Positions 44,686 to 54,710 of a stretch of DNA of 64,000 nucleotides are shown piece by piece. How positions within the stretch are numbered: the first letter of the stretch is position 1; each line of letters starts with the position of its first letter. The notes under the pieces were generated by a model. It did not search any database. It worked only from the letters and a program-made list of their open reading frames with translations, and was not told the origin of the DNA. The stretch lies in NCBI RefSeq assembly GCF_014633365.1, contig NC_068341.1:25464339-25528338 (forward strand), given 5' to 3'. A program made the translations under genes and the position numbers. Origin of the DNA: Diospyros lotus (Eukaryota > Streptophyta > Magnoliopsida > Ericales > Ebenaceae).

Positions 44686-46781
44686 AGGTGGTGGGATTTA
44701 AAAGGGGAGAAACAATTAATCTTCAAAGAAAAATTAAGGGGTAGAAGGAAATGGAATGGAGAAGGACAAATAAACCAAATGTAGAGGGAAATAGCTACTG
44801 CCTTGAGAAGCACAACAAAGGTAGTCCTTGGAGAGACAAATGATAGAGCCCCAAACCTTAAGGAGTCTTGGTGGTGGAATAAAGAGGTATAATTGAAAAT
44901 TAGAAATAAGAAAACTTTCTATAAGGCTGTATATCAGTGCAGCAATGAAGAAAACTTTAAAAAAATTTAAAGAAGCGAAAAAGATAGCAAAAAGAGCTGT
45001 TAGTGAAGCAAGGTCAAAAGTATATGAGAATCTATATAAACGACTTGATACAAAAGATAGAGAAAGGGATATATATAAATTAGCTAAAGCAAGAGGAAGA
45101 AAACAAGGGATCTAAACCAAGTAAAATGCATAAAAGATGAAAACCAAAATGTATTAGTGAATGAGAGAGCGATTAAGGAGAGATGGAAGGAGTATTTCAC
45201 AAAATTATTTAATGATGGTGGGGACACAAGAGTTAGGTTGGGACATCTTAGTAACTCTGAAGGGAATGTGAGCTACACATTTTATTGACGCATAAATTCA
45301 AAAGAAATAAGGCAAGCATTAAAAAAGATGAAAAATCATAAAGCAGTGGGGATTGGATAATATACCAATAGAAACATGGAAATGCATGGGAGAAGAGGAC
45401 ATCTCCTGACTAATGAAATTATTTAACGCAATCCTTAAATAAAAAAAGATGCCAGATGAGTAGAGGAAGAGTACTTTGGTTCCTATATGCAAGAATAAAT
45501 GAGATGTTCAAAATTGTGAAAATTACAGAGGAATTAAGTTAATGATCCATACCATGAAATTCTAGGAGAGAGTAATAGAACAGAGGCTCAGAAAGGAAAC
45601 AGACGTCTCTGAAAATTAGCTTGGTTTCATGACTGGTAGGTCAACAATGGAAGCTATATACCTACTGAGGCGCCTAATGGAAAGGTATCGGGATCATTAG
45701 AAGGACCTGCATATGGTGTTTATAGATCTAAAACAGGCTTATGATAGGGTCCCTGGAGAAGTATTATGGAGGGTTTTAGAGAAAAAAGGAGTCTGAATAG
45801 CCTATATACAAGCCCTTAAGGACATGTATCACGGTGCAGAGACAAAGGTCAGAACATGCAGAGGGAATACTGAACCGTTTAAAATTACAAGGTTCTGCAC
45901 TAAGTCCATACTTATTTGCTTTAATAATGGATGAGCTCACTAAACACATTTAGACAGAGGTGCCATGATATATGCTATTTGTAGATGACATAGTATTGGT
46001 GGATGAAACAAAAGAGGGAGTGAACACTAAGATTGAGTTGTGGAGAAACAGTTTAGAATCTAAGGGATTTAAATTAAGTAGAAGGAAAACAAAATATATG
46101 GAATGTAAATTTAGTAAGAATGCAAGAGTGGAGGATGTTATAATAAAATTGGAAGACCAAATCATATAAAGAAAATACCATTTTCGATATTTGGGATTAA
46201 TGATTCAAAAAGATGGAGAAATTCACGAGGATGTCACACATAGAATTAAGGCAAGTTTGGTAAAATGGAGAAATGCATCAGGGGTGTTATGTGATGGTAA
46301 AATCCCATTAAAACTGAAAGAAAAGTTCTATAGGACAACTATAAAACCAGTTTTGTTGTATGATTTAGAATGTTGAGCAGTTAAATACTAGTATGAGTAA
46401 AAGACGAGCGTAGTGAAGATGAGAATACTAAGATGGATGTGCGGCCATACAAGAAAAGATAAAATTAGAAATGAGATTATTTGTAATAAGATAAGAGTAG
46501 TGCCAATCAAGGAGAAGATGAGAGATACTACAGTGAGATAGTTTGGTCATGTGAGAAGAAGACCAAGAGACACTCTTGTAAGGAGAGTTGATGAAATGAA
46601 ACAATTAGTCAAAAAAAGAGGTAGAGCAAACCCAAGAAGAATTTGGGAGAAATATTAAAGTTTGATATAAAGTGTATAGGTCTGAATGAAGATATGATAA
46701 AAGTCAGAAATACATGGAAGTTTAGAATTCATGTAGCCGACCCCACATAGTGGGATAAAGGCTGGATATGTTGTTGTTGTT
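44686..46781 (+). mobile_element. RTE-type LINE, copy 2, inserted in element C
   Basis: About 2.1 kb without an endonuclease domain, hence 5'-truncated. In order: a lysine-rich segment (FKEAKKIAKRAVSEARSKVY at about 44965), WKEYFTKLFN (about 45190), the NYRGIKL block (about 45520), [20 protein letters not shown] (about 45625), [12 protein letters not shown], the catalytic box [16 protein letters not shown] (45970) and the C-terminal [20 protein letters not shown] with VRRRP...RG. It ends in AGAATTCATGTAGCCGACC...ATATG(TTG)n. Many stops. The nearest relative is copy 1 at 22398. It separates STQLG from GISIQKFRTDN of element C. Confidence 0.87.
45972..46376 (+). pseudogene. LINE copy 2 reverse transcriptase, palm and thumb
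   Basis: Two frames (45972-46169 and 46191-46376). The first has [40 protein letters not shown] and ECKFSKNARVEDVIIKLE. Both Asp of the FVDD box are kept here, while the same box in copy 1 reads FAND. The second begins with a [20 protein letters not shown] segment. A stop after EDQII separates them. Confidence 0.83.
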
Positions 46782-47525
46782 GGCATATCTATTCAAAAAT
46801 TTCGTACTGATAATGTAAGGGATTATTTCAACAATCACTTGCATCAGTTTTTTCAACAAGAGGGGATAGTCCATGAATCTTCTTGCATAGATATTTCATA
46901 ACAAAATGGAGTAGCTGAATGGAAGATGAGACATCTCCTTAATGTGACCAGAACTCTTTTTCACCATCACCATGTCCCTAAACAATTTTAGGGGAAAGTT
47001 GTTCTAACAACAACTTATGTGATTAATAAGGTTCTATCTAGGGTCCTAAACAACCAAAGTCCTTTCTAATGTCTAGCATCTTTTTTCTCAGATCTGAGTT
47101 TGCATTCTACTCTACCTCTTAAGAGTGTTTGGTTATGTGTGTTTTGTTCACATTCCCAAAGCCAATCAGGACAAACTTGATCTTAGAGCTCATAGATGTG
47201 TCTTCCTTGGGTATTCTCCTACCCAAAAAGGCTACAAATGTTATAATTCTACCTTATGAAAGTTCTATGTCTCCAAAGATGTCACATTTGTTGAGTCTCA
47301 GCCATTTTTTTTTTCTCCTCAAGTTAGTTCTCAAGGGGAGACAGTTGGGGATGAGGATCAAGACCCATGGAATTCCTTCCCTAACCTCGAATCAGCAACA
47401 CAAAGCTCCAATGAGCTTGATGGTACCGATCAGCCTCTTAATATTGCCCCTTATTCCTCTTCTCATCATACTTCTTCACCTAATTCCTGCCATCAAAATG
47501 CAAACTACAATGAACAAGGAGTCCA
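46782..47525 (+). pseudogene. Element C integrase core, piece 3, and hinge
   Basis: ISIQKFRTDNVRDYFNNHLH gives the second catalytic Asp (RTDN). QNGVAEWKMRHLLNVTRTLF has the Glu at the usual place with Trp-Lys in place of Arg-Lys. The hinge shows [24 protein letters not shown] sequence (about 47170-47230, frameshifted) and a low-complexity tail with SHHTSSPNS. At about 47525 the frame breaks off and sequence homologous to the protease end begins again (element E). Confidence 0.8.
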
Positions 47526-48640
47526 ATTGCTATCAAACAAGTTTTGCATGCTTCTAACTTGTCAACCAATTTGATTTCTGTCTATCAACTTACTAAGGAT
47601 CTCAATTGTCGTATTTTTTTTCCCCCACACTTGTGAATTTCAAGAAATGGACACGGGGAGGATGATTGGTGCTGCTGAGGAGTGGAATGGGTTGTATGTT
47701 TTAAAAAGGAAGAATTTGTTGCCTAAAGGGCCTCAACCTAAGCTAGCCTGCACATCTCAAACTCCTACAGCTCTTACACACATTTGGCTTCAACACTATT
47801 AGCTGGGACACCCTTCTTTTTCATTATTGAAAACTATGTTTCTTGATTTGTTCAAACATTTAGATCCTAGTACTTTGCATTGTAATGTATGTGAAATTTC
47901 AAAGCATCATCGAGTCTCCTATCCTATTAGTAATAAACTATCTTCTCATCCTTTTCCACTAATTCATTCTGATGTTTGGGGGCCATCTAGGATTCCCAAT
48001 TGTTTTGGGGTTAGATGGTTCATCTCTTTTATAAATGATTGCACTAGAATGGTTTCTTTTATAGGACAAGGTTGCTATTAGTACTATTTTGCCTCACTTT
48101 TATACAATGATCTTAACTCAATTTGGCTCTCCTATTCAAAAATTTAGGACTAATAATGCAAGGGATTATTTTAACTCTCACTTGCATCAAATTTTCTAGC
48201 AAAAAGAGGTTATCCATGAGTCTTCCTACATGAACACTCAACAACAAAATGGAGTGGGTAAGAGGAAGATGAGACACCTCCTAAATGTCACTAGAACTCT
48301 CCTCCACCATCATCATGTCCCTAAGAATTTTTTGGGAGAAGCAGTCCTCCTACCTAATCAATAGAGTGCCTTCTAAACTCCGTGGTCATCAAAGTCATTT
48401 TCAATGTTTTTCATCCCATTTTCTTGACATCAGTCTACTTGATTCTCTTCCCCTTCAACTCTTTGGTTGTGTAGCCTTTGTTCACATTCCTAAGCAAAGT
48501 TGAGACAAGCTGGATCCTAAGGCCCTTAGATGTATCTTCCTTGGCTATTCACCTACCCAAAAAGGTTACAAATGTTATCATCCTTCCACTAGGAAATTCT
48601 TTGTGTCTAAGGATGTGACATTTGTTGAATCTCAACCATT
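47526..48640 (+). pseudogene. Element E linker and integrase, broken
   Basis: HIWLQHY*LGHPSFSLLKTM has a stop where Trp/Lys is usual; LHCNVCEISKHHRVSYP closes the zinc-binding part. The core has LIHSDVWGPSRIPNCFGVRW (first Asp), RTNNARDYFNSHLH, where the second catalytic Asp is Asn (usual RTDN), and QQNGVGKRKMRHLLNVTRTL, where the Glu position reads Lys (usual VAERK). The hinge [24 protein letters not shown] part follows with frameshifts. The same two positions are altered in kind as in element A's first Asp and Glu. Confidence 0.8.
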
Positions 48641-49045
48641 TTTTTTGGCTCTTCTCACCTTGGTCCCCAAGGGGAGAATTAGCAGATGGGTGACCAAGGG
48701 AGTTCCCTTCCTAGCTTGGACATAGCCCTTCCTGAGACAGAAGAACCTATTGGATTAGAATCTATCTCTGATCATATTTCACCAATTTTAAGTGAGCAAA
48801 ACATGTCTCAGGAGAACCTATTGGATTAGAATCTATCTCTGATCATATTTGACCAATTTCCAATGAGCAAAACATTCCTGACCAAGCAGGTAAATGTAAG
48901 GTTTTGTCTCCAGTAAGGTTCAAAGGCTCTCCTTTTGTGTACCACAGAAGACAGTAGCCTATTTTATAACCTCAGCAGGGATCAACATCTGATTCCCAGC
49001 TAGGTACTGAAATAATTCAGCCCTCAAATCCTCTTAATTCTAACC

Positions 49046-51430
49046 CTAATGATCTGGATATTCCTATTGCCATCAGAAAAGGGGTTAGAAGTTGCACTCA
49101 AAATACCAGAAAAGGAGCCAGATTTACTAGTACTAGCCATGTTGGACAAAAGGGAGCCTTACAAGATCAACAGATCTGAAACAAAAGGGTTAAATAAGCC
49201 AAAAAATAAAGGCTGGATGATCCAGCACAGAGAATAGGCGCATTAGAGCAACGGTAGATGGTGGATGCCAGTGACCAGCAGCCGCGGATGGCAGCGGATG
49301 GCGACGAAACCACCGGGGCAAAAATGGACTAAAGGAGGCGGGTCCAATGGTGAAGACGGCGTTGCGATCGGAGCAAAAACATCTCTGTGAACAATGCGAG
49401 AGAGGCGGTGCGTGGCGGAGGCAACGCCGACGATCCTCCTGGGGTCATTAGATCAGAGGCTGGCGAACGCAACGGCGGCGGCGGTGTGCGTGATCGGTGG
49501 CTGGACGGTGAAGACCCACTGCTGACCAGTAGCGTGCGTGCGACGGAAACGCAGTGGGTGGCAGCGGCGGTGGCACGGCAGGCTGCGGCGGTCAGTGGCG
49601 ACGCAATCGACAGTGGTCGTCAGTGATGTGGGCGGCGGCGATGGCTAGGGTTTGTATGGTGGCTGCTAGGGTTTGTATTTTGGCTCTGATACCATGTGAA
49701 ACTTAGGAAGAAAACCTAGCTTTTAATATGTATATACCACTTAATTAAATCCATAGACTATACACCAATATATATATACAAATACAATGGGCCATGGGCT
49801 CTAACATAGGATTAACCCTAGACTATAACCATATAACTCAACACATTTCATACAAGAGTCGCTCACCAAATTTTGGAGCATTTATTACCAGTTTGGATAC
49901 AATTCAGGTCCCCACCAACATCCAAGAGGCTCTCAAAATCCCTCATGAATGTGTGCTGTTTTGGATGAGATATGTGCCTTAGAGAAGAATAAACATGGGA
50001 AGTCACTAATCTGCCTTAAGGTAAAAATCCAGTTGGATGCAAGTGGATTTTCACAGTAAAGTATAAGGAAGATGGGAGTGTTGACAGGTATAAAACTTGT
50101 CTTGTTGCAAAAGGTTTCACCCAGTCTTATGGTATTTACTACCAAGAAACCTTTGCCTCTATGACTAAACTCAATACCATTTGAGTTCTCCTATCTCTAG
50201 CAGCAAACTTAGACTGGCTGCCATTTCAACTTAATGTGAAGAATGCATTCTTGAATGGTGACTTAGAAGAAGAAGTGTAGATGAAGATTCCTCTAGGTTT
50301 CAAGACACAAGTTACAAAGAATCAAGTGTCCAATTTAAAAAGATGTCTATATGGTCTTAAGCAGTTACCAAGAGCGCGGTTTGAAAGATTCACGGCTACT
50401 CCCAATGTCAAGCTGACTATACTTTATTCGTGAAAAGGTCTTCCGAAGGTAAAATGTCCATCTTGATTGTTATAAGTTGATGATATTATTGTCATAGATG
50501 ATTTCACAGAAGAAATGGATAGTTTAAAGAAAACCTTGCCAAGGAGTTTGAGATCAAACATTTAGAAAATCTTCGATATTTCCTAGGAATGGAGGTGGCT
50601 AGATCTAGCAATGGAATCTTTGTGTCTCATAGAATATGTCTTGGATTTGTTAAAGGAATGTGGGATGCTAGGGTGTAAATCTGTTGACACTCCAATGGAA
50701 GCCACCACCAAACTTGGAAGGGAAGAGAAGGGTGCTCCAATTGCTAAGAGCCACTATCAAATGTTAGTTGGTAGACTTATATAGCTTTCTCACACCAGAC
50801 TTGATATCGGTTTTTCGATCAGTGTTGTGAACCAATTCATGAGTGATCCACGGGGAGAACATATGGAGGCATTTTCCAGAATCTTGAGATACTTGAAACT
50901 TACTCCAAGAAAGGGTCTTGAAATCTTCTTCAGGAAAGGTTCCAATTTAATGGTAGAAATCTATAGTGACACAGACTAGGCTGGTTCAATCACAGATCAA
51001 AGGTCTACATTTGGATGTTGTGCTTATGTGTGGGGCAACCTTGTTACTTAGAGAAGCAAGAAACAATTAGTGGTTTCCAGGTGTAGTGCAAAAGCAGAAC
51101 TACGCTCCATGGCTCATGGTATTTGTGAAGAGATTTAGATAAAAAGATCACTTGAAGAACTTGAAGTCAAGATTGAAGGCCCTGTGAAACTCTTCTGTGA
51201 CAACCAATCTGCCATCAATATTGCCAAGAATCCTATGCACCATGACAGGACTAAGTATGTGGAAATTGATTGCCACTTCTTCAAAGAGAAAATTGAAGGG
51301 AATGTTATCAAGCTCATCTACACACCAAGAAGTTCTCAGGTTGCATACATCCTAACTAAAGCATTGCCTTAGAAATGCTTCGAAGACCTAAGTTCCAAGC
51401 TTAGGATGGACAATATCTTCATCTCTTCTT
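49046..51430 (+). pseudogene. Element E reverse transcriptase and RNase H, split
   Basis: DLDIPIAIRKGVRSCTQ ends at 49103. The reading frame resumes at about 49841 with HISYKSRSPNFGAFITSLDT. RT follows: PVGCKWIFTVKYKEDGSVDR, CLVAKGFTQSYGIYYQETFA, VKNAFLNGDLEEEV and GLKQLPRARFERFT. A one-base insertion breaks the catalytic box (VDDIIVIDD, about 50477). RNase H is at 50940-51400: SRCSAKAELRSMAHGICEEI, KLFCDNQSAINIAKNPMHHD and YVEIDCHFFKEKIEGNVIKL. Many stops. Confidence 0.82.
49104..49839 (-). mobile_element. Minus-strand LTR-element 5' end inserted in element E
   Basis: Read leftwards: an LTR (about 49839-49695, ending ...TAAGTTTCACA), then primer-binding site TGGTATCAGAGCC (complement of 49682-49694), a GC-rich leader of about 540 bp, and an ATG (complement of 49139-49141) opening MASTSKSGSFSGI, which stops being separate at 49104 where element E sequence adjoins. 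Element E's frame is continuous across it (CTQ | HISYKS). Only the 5' part of the inserted element is there; no second LTR. The GC-rich leader stands out from the AT-rich surroundings. Confidence 0.6.
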
Positions 51431-51438
51431 GAGGGGAG

Positions 51439-51673
51439 TGCAGATATCCGAATATTTCAGCATTTAAATCTTCTCTATTTTAGGCTATGTACAGTTAGTA
51501 TTACAGCTAGGGGGATTTACAGCTTTTGATTTTCTTTGCTTCCATTTTTAATTGATTGATGATTCTTAGCAGATCACAATTCATTAGGGATGTGATTGGA
51601 ATCCCTTGGTATATATGTATCCCTGTCATGTACAGAAAGATATACGAGTGAAGAAATTTTCCCTTGCTCCACA
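51439..51673 (+). repeat. Element E 3' LTR
   Basis: TGCAGATATCCG...TTGCTCCACA, 235 bp, directly after the tract CTTGAGGGGAG. A TATA-like TATATATGTATCC is at about 51610. No partner copy is present. Confidence 0.7.
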
Positions 51674-52691
51674 AAAAGCAAACAAATCTGATCCTTACCT
51701 TCAAGCCAGTATATCCACAATCCTGGTGGAGAAACATTTGGGAAGAATGAAGAAGATGATGAATCTAGATAAAGAAACTATTCAGAATATATAGGCATGG
51801 TAGGATGTACTGAATCCACAAATAATTTTGATAGTGAATAGCCTGCCTCAGATTCCAACCATCAATGAGACATTGGTAATGGATGATTGGTGGTGCTTGG
51901 GGTAGTGTGCCAAATATTGGGGAAAACACCTACATATCTTAATTATATGCTTGATTTGACCCACTGTTCAATATCATCTCCTACATGATGCTCTACCTCA
52001 TAATCAATGGTCAAAGTTTTGTGAATATTGCGAGGTTATTTCTGTCTTCCTCTAACAACATTGATAGATAATTGGGAGCTTCTTTGTCGCTATCCCTCTA
52101 GGAGAGACAGAAATTGACGGCCTAGATTGGGTAAGTCCGTTCAACTATTAAACGGGATAGGCCTAGATTGTAAGAGTCCCTAGCTTAAGAAGCCACTTGA
52201 CCTATTAAAGGTGGTGTAATGTTAGAGAGGATCCTTGGGTCACAGTGACCAAATTCATTAGTGGTTTGACACTAGAAATTGAGAGAGAGGCTAGTTCCAA
52301 TCTCTATATTCTTCAATTATTTCTTCCTCCTTCCTTATTACTTGTAGAGTTTTCCTTGTTGATCATTGTCTAATTCCCCAAAAAAAAATTGACAAAGCAA
52401 AGAAGAGAGAGGATAGGGAAGGAAAAGAAGAATAAACAGAAAAGGTAGAAGCCATTAGCAATCAAGATTTCTGTATGTGCAGTTAGCATCAGTTTTAATC
52501 TCTATAATCTATTTTGTAGTGTAGTGGGCTCCACCATTTGATGTCCGTAAAAGAGATTTCTAACTAAAAAATTCTGGACATTCCAAATGCGTTTTAGTAC
52601 GTAAATTCTTGGATTCCTTTCTTCCTTCATTCTATAGTACTTGCAGAATTTCTCGATGCTGTATTGACTTTATTTTATTGCAATAGTGAAA
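51674..52691. other. Intron 2 sequence, unassigned
   Basis: No transposon domain recognised. At 52135-52225 a short motif recurs (GATTGGGTAAGTCC...TATTAAACGGGATAGGCC, GATTGTAAGAGTCC...TATTAAAGGTGG). The rest is AT-rich. Confidence 0.3.
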
Positions 52692-52936
52692 ACTTTGGAT
52701 ATGTGAGAAGAAGACCCATAAAGGCTCCTATGTGGAGAGTAAATAGAATAGAACAAGTATTTAGTAAAAGAGGTAGAGGAGGAAGACCAAGAAAAACTTG
52801 GTGGAGACTCTTAAGGTACAATATGAATTATGGGGCGCTTACAAAAGATAAGGCCGCAGATAAAAATAATTGGCGAGTTAGAATTCATATAACCAACCCT
52901 GCATAGTGGGACTAAGGCTTGATTTGTTGTTGTAGT
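52664..52936 (+). mobile_element. RTE-type LINE 3' fragment, copy 3
   Basis: An 80-codon frame (52664-52906) holds FGYVRRRPIKAPMWRVNRIE, SKRGRGGRPRKTWWRLL and NNWRVRIHITNPA, the conserved C-terminal end of RTE-type ORFs (VRRRP...K.GRGRP.KTW...WR.RIHV.DP). It ends TAGTGGGACTAAGGCTTGATTTGTTGTTG. It is diverged from copies 1 and 2 (RGGRPRKTW), so it belongs to another subfamily. The frame is unbroken. Confidence 0.8.
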
Positions 52937-53484
52937 GAGAACTTTGGACTAGATACAGGTGTCATCAGAATCAGGGAAGAGTGTCCTTTATTGATCTCCA
53001 TCTTAGTTGATGATCTTCACATTTCTTAAGTGAGATTGCATGTCAAATCCTACTTTTCCAACCTATTATGACCTTGAAAACACAGGTGATCATCTTCTGT
53101 GAAAGAATACATTTCATCTAATAAAGCTACCACCTGCCAGTACTGTTGGATCACCAATTGTAACAAAAGTTCATTGTAAGGAAATTACCCAAATAATTCA
53201 TGTCAAATCACTCTAGCAACTAGTACCTTATGCATGATATCTGATATGAAGGAAGCATTAGCAACAGTTGTTATACTATCTTTTGGCTACGGTCAGTGTA
53301 CTTTTTTTTGAAAATTTCAATGAAAACACTGCTGTATATTAGAATAAAAAAATTCACTTACCTGTATGTAAACTGCTAACAACTGTGTTTCTGAATTCTG
53401 ATTTACTTTAAAAGCAGCCAACCATTTTTGTTACTGACCATTAGATTTCTTCTTCAATACAATAATTTATTTTTCTTCTATTAG
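52937..53484. other. Intron 2, 3' end
   Basis: Ordinary AT-rich sequence without a recognised repeat, leading to a T/C-rich tract and acceptor TTCTTCTATTAG at 53473-53484. Confidence 0.4.
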
Positions 53485-53582
53485 GTTGAAATAGAAGTCA
53501 AGATCACTGCTGGAACTCCCATCAAGAATGTTGTAATACAAGAGGTTAAAAATTATAATCCAACTTGGGTTATACTTGATAG
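53485..53582 (+). CDS. Universal stress protein-like gene, exon 3
   Basis: 98 bases: 32 codons and two bases of an Arg codon (AG|G/A). Protein: VEIEVKITAGTPIKNVVIQE, then VKNYNPTWVILDR. This is the strand-loop-helix-strand V.I....G.P...I...A....D.vVlG pattern of USP domains, here in a variant with TWVILDR at the last strand. It follows exon 2 in phase 0 without gap in the fold. The donor is AG|GTATTC. The next exon should begin with one base completing Arg and then a basic stretch; I did not find a convincing one before the window ends. Confidence 0.8.
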
Positions 53583-54130
53583 GTATTCTTTTGGCTTGTT
53601 CTTTTGATGTTTATGGATTGAAATTCATTTTCTTGTTTAACATGCCATTCCACATTAAATATTTTTGTCCTTTTTGACACATTTTGTATGGCATTACTAT
53701 TTAGATCTTGCAATCAATTCCAAATAATATCATACATTCTCCTAGAATTGGAATTGAAACAAAATTCAATTTCAGCAGTAAATATGCTGTGGCATTGAAA
53801 ACTTTAAAACTCATACTTAGAAAAAAAAAAAAAGAAAAAAGGTTGAAAAGTCTTCTTGTTACTTGGAACTGGTCCATTGAATTGGGTTGTATTTCATCTC
53901 TTTATCATTAAAGAGAGCATGCACTAAAGTGAAGTAGCATATAGGTTGCTCAATACTATTGATCCTTTGGAAGGGGAAGCCATATTATGTACTATGATCT
54001 GAAATCCTTATGCATCTTGCAATTTAGATCAGGTAGTCATAATATCTTCTGCTTTTTTTAGTTTTTAGACAAGAGGGAGTGACTTGAGGACCTGTATATG
54101 GAATTTCTTGACCCCATTATGGTCAAATCA
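53583..54130. other. Start of intron 3 (inferred), no exon found
   Basis: AT-rich. A possible acceptor TTTTTTAGTTTTTAG at 54053-54067 is followed by a frame that stops after six codons, so I do not call an exon. No transposon recognised. Confidence 0.35.
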
Positions 54131-54149
54131 AAAAGGAAAAGGTCTTGCA

Positions 54150-54203
54150 GAGAGAGAGAGAACGAGAGACAGAGAGAGAGAGAGAGAGGGGGGGGGGGGG
54201 GGG
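54150..54203. repeat. (AG)n microsatellite and 16-base G run
   Basis: AGAGAGAGAGAACGAGAGACAGAGAG-type repeat at 54150-54187, followed by 16 consecutive G (54188-54203). Confidence 0.9.
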
Positions 54204-54346
54204 AGATAGAGTTATAAAACCTTTAAAAAAAAGAGTAGAGAATATCTTATAGACTTACCAATTGTTCAGAAGGGTCAATATCAGGACCCTAGGGTGAATA
54301 AGGGTTGAGTGTAGCAGGATTATTCCTCAAAAGGAGTAGTTAATTC

Positions 54347-54710
54347 TGTTACATTGTTAGCAGTAGTTTTTTTACTTGTATTTTCTGTTTAGCTGTTGAA
54401 GTAACTATATAAAACTACTAGGGCTGTTGTAGATGCATTATCTAGAAAATATCAATTGAATCTATTGATTTTTCTCTCTCCAAACTCTCTCCCACTTGTA
54501 TCTATCTCTCTCTCCCTCAACTTCTCTTCCTTTCTTTCTCCCTCTCGATTCTCTTTGATTCTCCCTCTTGATCTCCCTGTTTCTTTTGCCTCCTCCTATT
54601 TTTCCCTCTCTTTCTCAAATTCTACCACAATTCTTCCAAAAATCAGCCTAATTCTTTGTTGAAATCCTAGGTGGAGCCTAGGATCCTAACAATTTGGTAT
54701 CAAAGCGAGG
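54347..54710 (+). mobile_element. Gypsy-like element H: 5' LTR and primer-binding site
   Basis: The LTR 54347-54691 (345 bp) begins TGTTACATTG and ends GGATCCTAACA. Three bases on comes TGGTATCAAAGC (from 54695). A pyrimidine-rich CTCTCTCC region fills its second half, as in LTR G (36732). It shares the preceding bases ATTC with G. No gag or pol in the same orientation follows. The Reina-like pol fragment at 56830-57733 is on the opposite strand and is probably unrelated. Confidence 0.55.

Larger units (their letters stand above)
47526..51673 (+). mobile_element. Copia element E, 5'-truncated, with 3' LTR
   Basis: It starts in the linker behind protease (KQVLHASNLSTNLISVYQLT) and runs through integrase, RT and RNase H to polypurine tract CTTGAGGGGAG and a 235-bp 3' LTR (51439-51673). 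The corresponding 5' LTR, gag and protease active site are absent. The 3' LTR does not resemble the 5' LTR of C. A minus-strand element fragment splits it at 49104-49839. Of a copia lineage different from A/B/D/F, with RT typical of TNT1-94-like annotations. Confidence 0.8.
31084..53484 (+). other. Intron 2 of the USP-like gene (22.4 kb)
   Basis: Bounded by donor AAG|GTAATG and acceptor TTCTTCTATTAG|GTT. It contains copia elements B, C, D and E, gypsy-like fragment G, LINE copies 2 and 3 and a minus-strand LTR-element fragment. Transposons make up about 18 kb of it. Inferred from exon phase and protein order. Confidence 0.7.

Noticed and set aside
49387..49626. 79-codon Gly/Ala/Arg-rich plus-strand frame
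   Set aside because: GC-rich leader of the minus-strand retroelement fragment, not a gene.
54068..54180. Possible exon 4 of the USP-like gene after acceptor TTTTTAG
   Set aside because: After completing the Arg codon the frame stops within six codons, and the alternative frames do not continue the fold.
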